From: Flavobacteriales bacterium
GTDB taxonomy: Bacteria; Bacteroidota; Bacteroidia; Flavobacteriales_F; PHOS-HE28
Length of the DNA: 64,000 bases
Direction of reading: 5' to 3'
Assembly (NCBI GenBank): GCA_016710685.1
Contig: JADJVC010000010.1
Location: 124,001-188,000, forward strand
Positions 1 to 8,526 of the stretch are shown here, piece after piece. The notes beneath the pieces are model-generated. The model was not told the origin of the DNA, did not search any database, and saw only the letters and a list, made by a program, of their open reading frames with translations. The position numbers and the translations under genes were made by a program. Position 1 is the stretch's first letter. The number at the start of each line of letters is the position of its first letter.

Positions 1-762
1 TGTAACGGTAACGGCATCACGTGTGGGATTCGGGTATGCGCCCAAAACGGTTCCGGCGGTTTCTGTCACACCGATGCTCGTATTGTCCGTGTAGGTCAAG
101 TCGTCGATGTACATCTCGCCCAAATCGGTTCCGCCTGCGTATGCGTAGAAGTCAATGGATCCGATCTGGTTGTTCAACGTGGTAACGTTGCTGGACGTGT
201 TCGAGGCCCAAGTGTAAGCGGGGTTGCTCGCCACCACCAAGCTGGAAGTTGTAGCTCCCAAGTCGATGTCCATGGATACGCTGAACCATTCACCGTGGGG
301 GTATGTGCCAATAGGTACTGAAGTAGTTCCCGTTGTTACCACGGCTGCGTTTCCGTCCGCAGTGAAGGTCACGTCAATCGCGTATTCCGGCGGCGTAATG
401 TTCTCGTGGTGCTGGAGGTTGAAGTAACCGCCTTTGCCAGCAGGGATGTAGAGCGAAAAGCTCAGGTTGTAGATCCCGGCGGTCTTATCGCCCAACTTCA
501 GCAATAGGTCGGTCGGTCCGCCGTTGGCTGCGCTAGTCGAAATGATCGCTAAGCTGTTTGAACCGCTTAGGGCCCAAGCAGAAGAAACCGCGGCATCTTC
601 CGTACCACCCGGAGCGGCGCTCCATGTGCTCCAATTCGTGCCATCGGATGCAGCGATCATATCGCCAGCCGTGTAAGATTCGAAGTCATCCGTGTAGATC
701 ACGGATTGTGCGGCCAAAAGACCGGGCAATGCAATGAGTGAAACGAGTAGCGCTTTTTTCAT
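1..762 (-). CDS. T9SS-secreted protein with type A sorting domain (partial)
   Basis: The reading frame runs from ATG at 762 off the left edge, so 254 codons are visible and the C-terminus is missing. It begins with a signal peptide (MKKALLVSLIALPGLLAAQ). The body reads like a beta-sandwich carbohydrate-binding or MAM/concanavalin-like module (YTDDFESYTAGDM near the start, GEMYIDDLTYTDN near the end). The last visible residues, GAYPNPTRDAVTVT, are the opening of a T9SS type A C-terminal sorting domain. By family knowledge it is exported by Sec, then through the T9SS to the surface or medium. The specific ligand cannot be told. An ORF finder misses it because no stop codon lies in the window. 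Confidence 0.85.
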   Translation of the reverse strand, partial: MKKALLVSLIALPGLLAAQSVIYTDDFESYTAGDMIAASDGTNWSTWSAAPGGTEDAAVSSAWALSGSNSLAIISTSAANGGPTDLLLKLGDKTAGIYNLSFSLYIPAGKGGYFNLQHHENITPPEYAIDVTFTADGNAAVVTTGTTSVPIGTYPHGEWFSVSMDIDLGATTSSLVVASNPAYTWASNTSSNVTTLNNQIGSIDFYAYAGGTDLGEMYIDDLTYTDNTSIGVTETAGTVLGAYPNPTRDAVTVT

Positions 763-785
763 GGGGTTTTGGTTTTTGGTTTGGA

Positions 786-793
786 TAAAGGTA
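786..793 (-). promoter_or_regulatory. candidate -7 promoter element
   Basis: Reads TACCTTTA on the minus strand, one mismatch from the Bacteroidota -7 consensus TAnnTTTG, and lies 23 nt before the ATG at 762. No clear TTTG -33 element was seen. Confidence 0.35.
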
Positions 794-1075
794 AGAAAAT
801 GTTGCGGAGTGATCGTTCGGTGCTGAAAGCCTGCCGCCAGAAGTGTTATCTGTGGACAACCATCCAGCCGTGGATCGGCCGATTACACCATTGAAGGTGG
901 CTTTTTTGCAGGAAGATGCGATTTTGCTCCAAGTTTGAACAGGGGATCACCATAAATTGCGCGCCGTTGTCAACCATCAGGCCCGGCAGTAGGTTGCGAT
1001 CGTCATGAATTGGATCGCAAACCACAACCACATCTTACGGATGTCATTTCCCGGAAAACCCGGCTCAACACCAAC
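794..1075. other. intergenic region between divergent secreted-protein genes
   Basis: About 280 bp between two divergently read cargo genes. A 61-codon minus-strand frame at 846-1031 shows no recognisable domain or signal peptide and is not called. No terminator, tRNA or repeat was seen. It presumably holds the promoters of both flanking genes. Confidence 0.5.
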
Positions 1076-3247
1076 ATGAAGAAACTCCTTATCCTCCCAT
1101 TCTTATTCGCGTTCTCCATGCAAGTACGCGCCCAATACGTAATTCCGGATACCGCTCTCGTGGCGCTCTTTCAGCAATGGTACCCGGATCTAATGACCGG
1201 CGATGTGTTGGACACCATCAATTCCAATTCTCCCTTCATTACGGTGCTCAACTTTGAGAACACGAATGTGACCGACCTGTCAGGGATCCATTACTTTTAT
1301 AGCGTAACTACCGTCTACATCACCAACAGTCCGGTGAGCTACATTCCGGAATTACCTGATTCGTTGGAATACTTGTATTGTGACAACACACAGCTCGCGA
1401 GTTTGCCACCGTTGCCCGGCACACTGGTTTCGCTCCAAATACAAAACAGCCCACTTACGGGTTTGCCGGCCTTGCCCGATGCCATGATCGATCTGCGCAC
1501 CATCAATTGCCCAATAACCAGCTTGCCTTCGCTTCCGCCTTTCTTGGACCGGCTTGTTTGCATGAACGGCCAGCTTACCAGCCTTCCCGCGCTGCCCGAT
1601 ACCATGTACTATTTGCACGTCCCCGATAATTTCTTGACCTCACTGCCTCCATTACCATCGAACCTCGGTGTTTTATGGGTGGATCAGAACCAGCTTACAA
1701 GCCTTCCAGAACTGCCACCAAACTTGATCCAATTGTTGTGCAACAACAACCAACTTGGCTGCTTGCCCATATTGCCAGCTTCCCTGAATCAGATGAATTG
1801 CACTGGCAACAACCTCAGTTGCTTACCGAATGAGCCACCAACACTGGGCCCGTACGGTACCGGCGGCAACGACTCCAACTTGGGTTTCAGTCCGGTGGTA
1901 TGCGGCCCGGGCGACGCTTGTTTTCCGGCGGAAGTAGTTAGCGGGATCATCTTTATTGACATGAATGGGAACGGCTTGCTGAATGCGGGTGAATTGCCTT
2001 TTGCGAACGGCGTGGCGCAGGCCATGCCGGGCAACACGCTTAGCAATGGCGATATTAACGGCAGGTACGTTTTGCCTGTCGGGGTGGGTTCGTTCACCGT
2101 GCAGGGGCAATCCGTTTTATACCACACCATTACCACGCAGGCGTATGCATCAACCCTTGTTGCGGGGCAATCCGATTCGTCAAGCCATATCGGCTTCCAA
2201 GCCATTCCGGGGGTGTATGACCTGGCGGCCCAGATCCATGCGGATGCCACCCGGCCGGGGTTCAACAACAACGTGTACGTGCAAGTGAGCAACGTAGGAA
2301 CAGAACCTACTACCGCTGCAATTACCTTCGACTTCGAAACGGACCAAACGTGGGTTTCATCGTCGGTAACACCAGCAACGCAAACCGGTAACACAGCAAA
2401 CTGGACCGTAACCATGGCACCAGGTGAAACATGGTCAGCAACTGTAACGTTGCATACCGATGCTGCTGCACCGCTGGGCTTGGCTGTTGATCACGACTTG
2501 AACGCGTTAAACGCGATTAACGACACTACGCCCGCCAACAACATGGCGCACTGGCACGATGTTACCGTAGGCTCGTTCGACCCCAACGACAAGACCGCTT
2601 TTCCAGCGGGCATGAATCCGGCACAATTGGAAAGCGGTGCGCCCATCGAGTACGTTATTCGCTTCCAGAACACGGGGACCTACTTGGCCGAGAACGTGCG
2701 CGTAACCGATACGCTGAGCAATGACCTGGACCTTGCCACATTCAAATACACAAGCGCATCACACAGCAACCATTGGCAGTTGAACGATGGCGTATTGGTT
2801 TTCCAATTCGATAACATCCTGCTCCCGGACAGCAATGCCAATGAGCCCGGCAGTCATGGCTTCGTGAAGTTCAGCATCAATCCGAGCCAAGATTTAGCCG
2901 TAGGCGAAAGTGTTACGAACATCGCCAACATCTACTTCGACTACAACCAACCGGTGATCACGGAGCCGTGTGTGTTTTTGATCGACGCTACGATCGGTGT
3001 AACGGAAGCAAATGCAACCGGCTTCCAGTTGTACCCGAACCCGACCAACGCGCTGTTGCATATTTCAAGCGAGCAAACCTTGAAATTCGTTACGGTGCTT
3101 CAGCTTGATGGCCGGTTGGTCCGGAACGAGATCGCAACGGGGCAGCAGCATCAGCTCGACCTATCGGCGTTACAGAACGGGGTTTATCTGTTGAACGTAG
3201 TAACTGAGCGCGGGAATCTCACTTCGCGGGTTGTGGTGCAGCGGTGA
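1076..3247 (+). CDS. Leucine-rich-repeat T9SS cargo protein
   Basis: 723 residues, starting at the ATG that opens a signal peptide (MKKLLILPFLFAFSMQVRAQ). Upstream in-frame codons from 1010 lack signal-peptide character and are left out. Residues of about 85-270 hold around nine short leucine-rich repeats of 20-21 residues with the pattern LPxLPxxLxxLxxxxNxLTSLP, like the LPX repeats of YopM/IpaH. Next come an SdrD-like segment (GIIFIDMNGNGLLNAGE), a DUF11-like adhesin repeat (SFDPNDKTAFPAG onwards, with YVIRFQNTGTYLAENVRVTD) and a type A sorting domain (FQLYPNPTNALLHISS to the end). It is inferred to be a surface-anchored or released adhesin. The LRR segment is the likely ligand-binding part. 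It stands alone, with no obvious operon partner. Confidence 0.85.
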   Translation: MKKLLILPFLFAFSMQVRAQYVIPDTALVALFQQWYPDLMTGDVLDTINSNSPFITVLNFENTNVTDLSGIHYFYSVTTVYITNSPVSYIPELPDSLEYLYCDNTQLASLPPLPGTLVSLQIQNSPLTGLPALPDAMIDLRTINCPITSLPSLPPFLDRLVCMNGQLTSLPALPDTMYYLHVPDNFLTSLPPLPSNLGVLWVDQNQLTSLPELPPNLIQLLCNNNQLGCLPILPASLNQMNCTGNNLSCLPNEPPTLGPYGTGGNDSNLGFSPVVCGPGDACFPAEVVSGIIFIDMNGNGLLNAGELPFANGVAQAMPGNTLSNGDINGRYVLPVGVGSFTVQGQSVLYHTITTQAYASTLVAGQSDSSSHIGFQAIPGVYDLAAQIHADATRPGFNNNVYVQVSNVGTEPTTAAITFDFETDQTWVSSSVTPATQTGNTANWTVTMAPGETWSATVTLHTDAAAPLGLAVDHDLNALNAINDTTPANNMAHWHDVTVGSFDPNDKTAFPAGMNPAQLESGAPIEYVIRFQNTGTYLAENVRVTDTLSNDLDLATFKYTSASHSNHWQLNDGVLVFQFDNILLPDSNANEPGSHGFVKFSINPSQDLAVGESVTNIANIYFDYNQPVITEPCVFLIDATIGVTEANATGFQLYPNPTNALLHISSEQTLKFVTVLQLDGRLVRNEIATGQQHQLDLSALQNGVYLLNVVTERGNLTSRVVVQR

Positions 3248-3378
3248 GGGTGCGGGCAAACTTGGAAGGTCTCCTTTTCACCCCTTCAGGCCTACTCAAC
3301 TCGTGGGTGGAACTTACTTTTGATACGAGGGTCTTTCAGCACTACCGGTGAATGAATCGGTCAGCGGGTTCGTCGGGT

Positions 3379-3386
3379 TATCTTTG
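3379..3386 (+). promoter_or_regulatory. -7 promoter element of ileS
   Basis: TATCTTTG matches the Bacteroidota -7 consensus TAnnTTTG exactly and lies 19 nt before the ileS ATG at 3406. The -33 element is not obvious. Confidence 0.6.
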
Positions 3387-3405
3387 CCACCCTTCAAAAC
3401 CCGCC

Positions 3406-6400
3406 ATGGACAAGCGTTTCCCGCAATACGATGAGTTGGACCTGCCAAAGCTGGCGGCGGATGTCCTGAAGCTGTGGGAGGCGGAGGACACGTTTGGTCA
3501 AAGCTTGGAACTGCGGAAGGACGCACCGCCGTTCGTGTTCTACGAAGGCCCGCCCAGCGCGAACGGCCTGCCGGGCATCCACCACGTGATGGCCCGCACC
3601 ATCAAGGACATTTTCTGCCGGTTCCAAACGCAGCAAGGCAAGCGCGTGGACCGCAAGGCTGGCTGGGACACACACGGGCTGCCCATAGAACTTGGCGTGG
3701 AGAAGGAGCTCGGCATCACCAAGGAGGACATCGGGAATAGCATCTCCGTGGAGGACTATAACCGCAAGTGCAAGGAGGCGGTGATGCGCTACACGGACGT
3801 GTGGAACGACCTCACGAAACGCATCGGCTTTTGGCTCGACATGGAGCATCCGTACGTCACCTACAAAACGCCCTACATCGAAAGCGTGTGGTGGCTGTTG
3901 AAGCAGCTCCACGAGAAAGATCTCCTTTACAAGGGCTACACCATTCAGCCGTTTTCGCCTGCTGCGGGCACCGGCCTCAGCAGCCACGAGCTGAACCAGC
4001 CCGGCACCTACAAGCCGATGAAGGACACGACCGCCGTGGCCATGTTCAAGGTGATCCGTGACGCAAACAGTGAGTTCCTGTTCACCGACTCCGCTGCGGC
4101 ATCAGACTCCCCTTCTCCCTCGGCGAAGGGGCCGGGGGATGAGGGCTCAGGCTCCCTCTCCCCCGGAGAGGGCTGGGGTGAGGGCGTATTCATCCTCGCC
4201 TGGACAACCACGCCGTGGACACTCCCCAGCAACACCGCGCTTACCGTTGGGCCGAAACTGGAGTATGTACGGATCAAGACCTTCAACCCGTACACGCACG
4301 AACCGAATACCGTGGTGCTGGCGAAGTCGCGCGTGTCCGCATATTTCAGCGAGAAGAACAAAGACACTTCCTTCGGCGACTACAAGGGCGATGGTAAAAA
4401 CATCCCGTGGAAACTTGATGGCGAATTTTATGGCCACCAGTTGGAAGGCATACGCTACGAACAACTGCTGGATTTCGCGCAGCCCAATGACGGCGATGCC
4501 TTCAAAGTTATCGGCGGCGATTTCGTGACCACCGAGGACGGCACCGGCGTGGTTCACACCGCACCCAGCTTTGGCGCGGACGACATGCGCGTGGCGCGTC
4601 AGCACGGAATCGGTTCGCTCACGTTGGTGGATCTGCAAGGCCGGTTCACCAAGGAGATGGGAGCCTTCGCCGGGAAGTACGTGAAGAACGAATACTACCC
4701 CGACGGCACCGCGCCGGAAAAGAGCGTGGACGTGGAGATCTCCATCCTGCTGAAGGAGATGGGCCGCGCTTTCAAAGTGGAGAAGTACGAGCACAACTAT
4801 CCGCATTGCTGGCGCACCGACAAGCCGATCCTCTACTACCCGCTGGACAGCTGGTTCGTGCGCAGCACCGCCAAGAAAGAGCGCATGGTGGAGCTGAACA
4901 AGACCATCACGTGGAAGCCTGAAAGCACCGGGACGGGCCGCTTCGGAAACTGGCTGGAGAACCTGCAGGACTGGAACCTCAGCCGCAGCCGCTACTGGGG
5001 GATCCCGTTGCCCATCTGGCGCACTGCGGATGGTGATGAAGAGCTCTGCATTGGCACGTTGGGCCAGCTGAAAACGGAGATCGAACGCGCCATCAAGGCG
5101 GGTGTGATGACCGAAGATCCACTGAAAGATTTCGACACCGAAAACCCTTCCGCCGCGCAATACGATGCCGTCGACCTGCACAAGCCTTACGTGGACCGCA
5201 TCACGCTGGTAAGCCCGGGCGGCAAGCCGATGAAACGCGAGAGCGATCTCATCGACGTGTGGTTCGACAGCGGCAGCATGCCTTATGCGCAATGGGGCCT
5301 CGACTATCAGAAGCTGAAGGCCAATGATCCGCGTCCGTTCAACGCGCCTTTCGACGTGAGCTATCCGGCGGATTTCATCGCGGAGGGCGTGGACCAAACA
5401 CGCGGCTGGTTCTACACGATGCACGCCATCAGCACGCTCGTATTCGATCAGGTGGCCTACAAAGCCGTGGTGAGCAACGGTCTTGTGCTGGACAAGAACG
5501 GCCTGAAGATGAGCAAGCGCCTCGGCAATGCCGTGGACCCGTTCAAGACGTTGGACGCCTTCGGAGCCGATGCCGTGCGCTGGTACATGATCAGCAACGC
5601 GCAACCTTGGGACAACCTGAAGTTCGATGCCGAGGGCATCACCGAAGTACAGCGCAAATTCTTCCGCGCGCTCTTCAACACCTATGGCTTCTTCGCGCTG
5701 TATGCGAATATCGACGGCTTCGATGTGGAGACCGCCCCAGTGCCTATGGCCAAGCGCACTGAGATGGACCGCTGGGTGCTTTCCCGCTTGAACAGCCTTC
5801 TCATACAAGTGCAGGAGGCCTACGATACCTACGAGCCCACGCAGGCAGCGCGCGCCATCCAGGACTTCGTGGTAGAGGACCTCAGCAACTGGTACGTCCG
5901 CCTGAACCGCCGCCGTTTCTGGAAAGGCGACCAGGGCGACGACAAGAACGCGGCGTTCCAAACGCTACACCGTTGCCTCGAAGTGGTGGCCATGCTCAGC
6001 GCGCCCATCACGCCCTTCTTCAGCGATCGGCTTTACCGCGACTTGACTGGAAAAAGCGTTCATCTCAGCAACTGGCCGAAGGCGGAAAATGCGCGGATCG
6101 ACACCGTGCTGGAGAAACGCACGGCATTGGCGCAACGGCTCACTTCCTTGGTGCTTTCCATCCGGAAGAAAGAAGGCCATCGTGTGCGCCAACCGTTGCG
6201 GAAAATGATGGTGCCCGTGCTGGACGAGGCCATGCGCAGCGACCTCGACGCGATCCGCGATCTAGTATTGGGCGAGGTGAACGTGAAGGAGCTGGTAATG
6301 CTTGACCCCAGCGAGAGCAAGCTCACGAAAAAGATAAAGCCGGACTTCAAGAAGCTCGGGGCGCGTCTTGGAAAGCGTATGAAAGCCGCTGCAATGGCCA

Positions 6401-6555
6401 TCAATGGCTTCGACCAGGAACGTATTGCTGAATTGGAAAAGGAGGGCCGCATCATGCTCGAACTGGATGGGGAACCGTTGGAAATATTGCTGGAGGAAAC
6501 GGATATTTCCGCAGATGATGTGCCGGGTCTGAGCGTGGCTGGCGAAGCGGCTTGA
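3406..6555 (+). CDS. ileS: Isoleucyl-tRNA synthetase, main part (frameshifted near its 3' end)
   Basis: Charges tRNA-Ile with isoleucine in the cytoplasm. The start at 3406 (MDKRFPQYDELDL) is chosen because the upstream codons are not conserved-looking and a -7 element lies just before it. The class I signature is GIHH (residues 57-60, Bacteroidota form of HIGH) and KMSKR (701-705). The CP1 editing-domain signature WTTTPWTLPSN begins near residue 266. Two oddities: an extra stretch of about 28 residues (about 232-260) encoded by a palindromic repeat just before the editing signature, and a stop at 6553-6555. The C-terminal region continues in another frame from 6552, so the full protein would be about 1158 residues, usual for this family. 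The gene order ileS - TraR/DksA-like - lspA supports the call. Confidence 0.95.
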   Translation: MDKRFPQYDELDLPKLAADVLKLWEAEDTFGQSLELRKDAPPFVFYEGPPSANGLPGIHHVMARTIKDIFCRFQTQQGKRVDRKAGWDTHGLPIELGVEKELGITKEDIGNSISVEDYNRKCKEAVMRYTDVWNDLTKRIGFWLDMEHPYVTYKTPYIESVWWLLKQLHEKDLLYKGYTIQPFSPAAGTGLSSHELNQPGTYKPMKDTTAVAMFKVIRDANSEFLFTDSAAASDSPSPSAKGPGDEGSGSLSPGEGWGEGVFILAWTTTPWTLPSNTALTVGPKLEYVRIKTFNPYTHEPNTVVLAKSRVSAYFSEKNKDTSFGDYKGDGKNIPWKLDGEFYGHQLEGIRYEQLLDFAQPNDGDAFKVIGGDFVTTEDGTGVVHTAPSFGADDMRVARQHGIGSLTLVDLQGRFTKEMGAFAGKYVKNEYYPDGTAPEKSVDVEISILLKEMGRAFKVEKYEHNYPHCWRTDKPILYYPLDSWFVRSTAKKERMVELNKTITWKPESTGTGRFGNWLENLQDWNLSRSRYWGIPLPIWRTADGDEELCIGTLGQLKTEIERAIKAGVMTEDPLKDFDTENPSAAQYDAVDLHKPYVDRITLVSPGGKPMKRESDLIDVWFDSGSMPYAQWGLDYQKLKANDPRPFNAPFDVSYPADFIAEGVDQTRGWFYTMHAISTLVFDQVAYKAVVSNGLVLDKNGLKMSKRLGNAVDPFKTLDAFGADAVRWYMISNAQPWDNLKFDAEGITEVQRKFFRALFNTYGFFALYANIDGFDVETAPVPMAKRTEMDRWVLSRLNSLLIQVQEAYDTYEPTQAARAIQDFVVEDLSNWYVRLNRRRFWKGDQGDDKNAAFQTLHRCLEVVAMLSAPITPFFSDRLYRDLTGKSVHLSNWPKAENARIDTVLEKRTALAQRLTSLVLSIRKKEGHRVRQPLRKMMVPVLDEAMRSDLDAIRDLVLGEVNVKELVMLDPSESKLTKKIKPDFKKLGARLGKRMKAAAMAINGFDQERIAELEKEGRIMLELDGEPLEILLEETDISADDVPGLSVAGEAA
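4109..4185 (+). repeat. in-frame palindromic repeat inserted in ileS
   Basis: Two adjacent GC-rich hairpins: CCCCTTC (4109-4115) pairs with GAAGGGG (4125-4131), and CCCTCTC (4154-4160) pairs with GAGAGGG (4166-4172), followed by a GGGGTGAGGG tail. It encodes Ser/Gly/Pro-rich residues unlike the rest of the enzyme. Twenty bases (4128-4147) recur exactly at 58691-58710 in a noncoding gap, showing this is a dispersed repeat. It looks like a mobile or REP-like palindrome that stayed open in frame. Confidence 0.8.
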
Positions 6556-6881
6556 CCGTGGCATTGGATATCACGTTGGACGACGAACTGCTCCAGGAAG
6601 GCATGGCCCGCGAGCTGGTAAGCCGTATCCAGACCCTTCGGAAAGAGAGCGGATTGGAGGTAACGGACCGGATCGAGCTGCACATTCAGCGGAACGGGGG
6701 CGGCTCTTTTGAGCAGGCCGTTAAAACCCATGCGGGGCATATTTTGGCTGAAACTCTCGCATTGACGGCTGAGGACCAGTTACTTGTGACGGAATTGAAC
6801 CCTGCATTCGGTCCAGCGACGGAAGTTGAGCTTGAAGGCATCGGGAAATGCTTGCTGGCCTTGACAAAGGCTGGCGCCTGA
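6552..6881 (+). CDS. ileS: Isoleucyl-tRNA synthetase, C-terminal fragment in shifted frame
   Basis: About 109 residues (TVALDITLDDELLQEGMARELVSRIQTLRKESGLEVTDRIELHI) that match the end of Bacteroidota-type IleRS, where this block directly follows the segment at the end of the main frame. The frame begins at a TTG overlapping the stop of the main part (TTGA at 6552-6555), which is not a convincing independent start. One missing base near 6545, for example a G in GAAGCGGC, would join both frames. Either the sequence has an indel error, the gene is truly split, or ribosomes shift here. No classic slippery heptamer was seen. Confidence 0.85.
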   Translation: MTVALDITLDDELLQEGMARELVSRIQTLRKESGLEVTDRIELHIQRNGGGSFEQAVKTHAGHILAETLALTAEDQLLVTELNPAFGPATEVELEGIGKCLLALTKAGA

Positions 6882-6895
6882 GGCATGAAATTCCT

Positions 6896-6903
6896 TATAT
6901 TCG
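6896..6903 (+). promoter_or_regulatory. candidate -7 element of the TraR/DksA-like gene
   Basis: TATATTCG, one mismatch from TAnnTTTG, 28 nt before the ATG at 6932 in the short gap after ileS. Confidence 0.4.
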
Positions 6904-6931
6904 CGCACCAATTTTCCAAAGGGGTACCGCC

Positions 6932-7852
6932 ATGGCCAAGAAAAAGCCCGCATCCAAGCCTGCTAAAAAGGTAGCTGCCAAGACACCAGTGAAGAAGGCT
7001 GCCGTTAAAAAGCCGACCCCTGCAAAGGCCGTTAAGAAAGCGGCTGCGAAAAAGCCTGCCAAGTCCGTGAAGAAAGCGGCCCCTGCAAAGAAGGCCATTA
7101 AGCCAGTTGCCGTAAAGAAGGCAGCAAAGAAACCAAGCGCTCCCGTGAAGAAAGCTCCAGTGAAATCCGCTCCGAAAAAGGCAGTGGCGAAAAAAGCCGT
7201 CCCAGCTAAAAAGGTAGCCCCGGCAAAAAAGGCATCACCTGCCAAGAAGGCCGAACCGATCAAGAAGACCGTCCAAGCTAAGGCCGCCCCAGCTAAGACC
7301 GCCCCGGTTAAAAAGGAGGCACCTAAGCCCAAGCGCCGCAACCGGCCTAGCCGCGCAAAAGGTGCTAACGTTGAACCAAAGGCACCCGCCCGCCCATTGG
7401 TTACCCAAGGCGTGGGCCCCACCATGCCGCGCGTAACGCCCATGGTAAAAAAGCAGGTAAGCACGTTGGAAGCTGGCGACAAGACCCGCTACACGGACCA
7501 GGATCTGGAAGAGTTCCGCACCATCATCAACAACAAGCTGGAAGAGGCCCGCAAGGATTATGACCTGCTGAAGCAGACCTTGGCCAATACCGATAACAAC
7601 GGCACGGAGGATACCAGCCCCTCGTTCAAAATGATCGAGGACGGCAGTGAAACCCTTGGTCGCGAAGAGACCGCCCAACTGGCCGGCCGACAGGAGAAGT
7701 TCATTAAGCACTTGGAGGATGCGCTGCTGCGGATCCGCAACAAGACCTACGGCATCTGCCGCGTTACCGGCAAGCTCATCAGCAAGGAGCGTTTGCGCTT
7801 GGTTCCCCATGCCACGTTGAGCATTGAGGCCAAGCAGCAAATGAGCAACTGA
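6932..7852 (+). CDS. Histone H1-like / TraR-DksA family fusion protein
   Basis: 306 residues, starting at MAKKKPASKPAKK. Residues 1 to about 145 are almost only Lys, Ala, Pro and Val in AKKAxPAKK-type repeats, like eukaryotic histone H1 tails and bacterial HctB/AlgP-type proteins, and should bind DNA or RNA nonspecifically. Residues of about 178-306 are a TraR/DksA-family module: a coiled-coil hairpin (DLEEFRTIINNKLEEARKDYDLL) and a C-terminal finger (YGICRVTGKLISKERLRLVPHATLSIEAKQ). The finger keeps only one cysteine, so zinc binding through four cysteines is not possible; this degenerate form is common in Bacteroidota homologues. DksA proteins act on RNA polymerase. The role here is inferred. 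It lies between ileS and lspA, 14 nt before lspA, a conserved order in the phylum. Confidence 0.85.
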   Translation: MAKKKPASKPAKKVAAKTPVKKAAVKKPTPAKAVKKAAAKKPAKSVKKAAPAKKAIKPVAVKKAAKKPSAPVKKAPVKSAPKKAVAKKAVPAKKVAPAKKASPAKKAEPIKKTVQAKAAPAKTAPVKKEAPKPKRRNRPSRAKGANVEPKAPARPLVTQGVGPTMPRVTPMVKKQVSTLEAGDKTRYTDQDLEEFRTIINNKLEEARKDYDLLKQTLANTDNNGTEDTSPSFKMIEDGSETLGREETAQLAGRQEKFIKHLEDALLRIRNKTYGICRVTGKLISKERLRLVPHATLSIEAKQQMSN

Positions 7853-7866
7853 GGCACGCTCGTTCC

Positions 7867-8520
7867 GTGAAGCGTCCCATCCTGATCATCCTGGCGGTCC
7901 TATTGGCCGACCAAGCCCTGAAGTTCTGGGTGAAGCTCGGCTTTTTCCTAGGCGAATCCGTACCGATGTTCGGGGAGGGCCACACGTGGGCCTATCTGCA
8001 GTTCGTTGAGAACAAAGGCATGGCTTTCGGGCTGGAATTCGGTGGCGAGTTCGGGAAAGTAGCCCTTACGCTCTTCCGCATGGTGGCCGTTGTTGGCATC
8101 GGTTATCTCTTGTGGAAGGCAGTAAAGGCCAAGCGCAGTCAAGGTCTGGTTGTGAGCCTCGCATTGATCTTCGCCGGTGCCATGGGCAACATCATCGACA
8201 GTGCCATCTACGGACTGATCTTCGATGCCAGCACACCGTTTCAAAAGGCTGTGCTGTTTCCTGTGGAAGGTGGCTACGCTTCCTTCTTACACGGTGCCGT
8301 GGTAGACATGTTTTACTTCCCCCTCGCCCAAGGCCACTTCCCGCAATGGCTACCCATTTGGGGCGGTGAGGATTATGAGTTCTTCCGGCCGGTGTTCAAC
8401 ATTGCCGATGCCGCCATCAGCGTAGGCGTGGTGCTGTTGATCCTGGTCCAGAATGCCGAGGAACGCCGGACGCGGAATGCGGAAAAGCAGGAACAGGTAG
8501 TGCCGCCCCCGGCGGAATAG
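7867..8520 (+). CDS. lspA: Lipoprotein signal peptidase II
   Basis: Inner-membrane aspartyl protease that removes signal peptides from prolipoproteins. 217 residues from a GTG start, 14 nt after the preceding gene, so probably co-transcribed. Four hydrophobic segments are visible. Family motifs are DQALKFWVK (15-23), ENKGMAFG (48-55), GNIIDS with catalytic Asp111, VVDMFYFP, and FNIADAAIS with catalytic Asp181. The Ser after Asp111 replaces the Arg of the proteobacterial GNxxDR motif, as in other Bacteroidota. The C-terminal tail is short, charged and cytoplasmic. The stop lies 6 bp from the stop of the convergent asd gene, with no terminator hairpin between. Confidence 0.95.
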   Translation: MKRPILIILAVLLADQALKFWVKLGFFLGESVPMFGEGHTWAYLQFVENKGMAFGLEFGGEFGKVALTLFRMVAVVGIGYLLWKAVKAKRSQGLVVSLALIFAGAMGNIIDSAIYGLIFDASTPFQKAVLFPVEGGYASFLHGAVVDMFYFPLAQGHFPQWLPIWGGEDYEFFRPVFNIADAAISVGVVLLILVQNAEERRTRNAEKQEQVVPPPAE

Positions 8521-8526
8521 CTTGGC

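Noticed and set aside
846..1031. 61-codon minus-strand frame in the first intergenic gap
   Set aside because: No recognisable domain, signal peptide, or promoter; too short to support.
4147..5961. 604-codon minus-strand open frame opposite ileS
   Set aside because: Mirror of strongly conserved ileS codons in a GC-rich genome; composition (His, Val, Ala, Arg-rich) is typical of antisense shadows and there is no domain.
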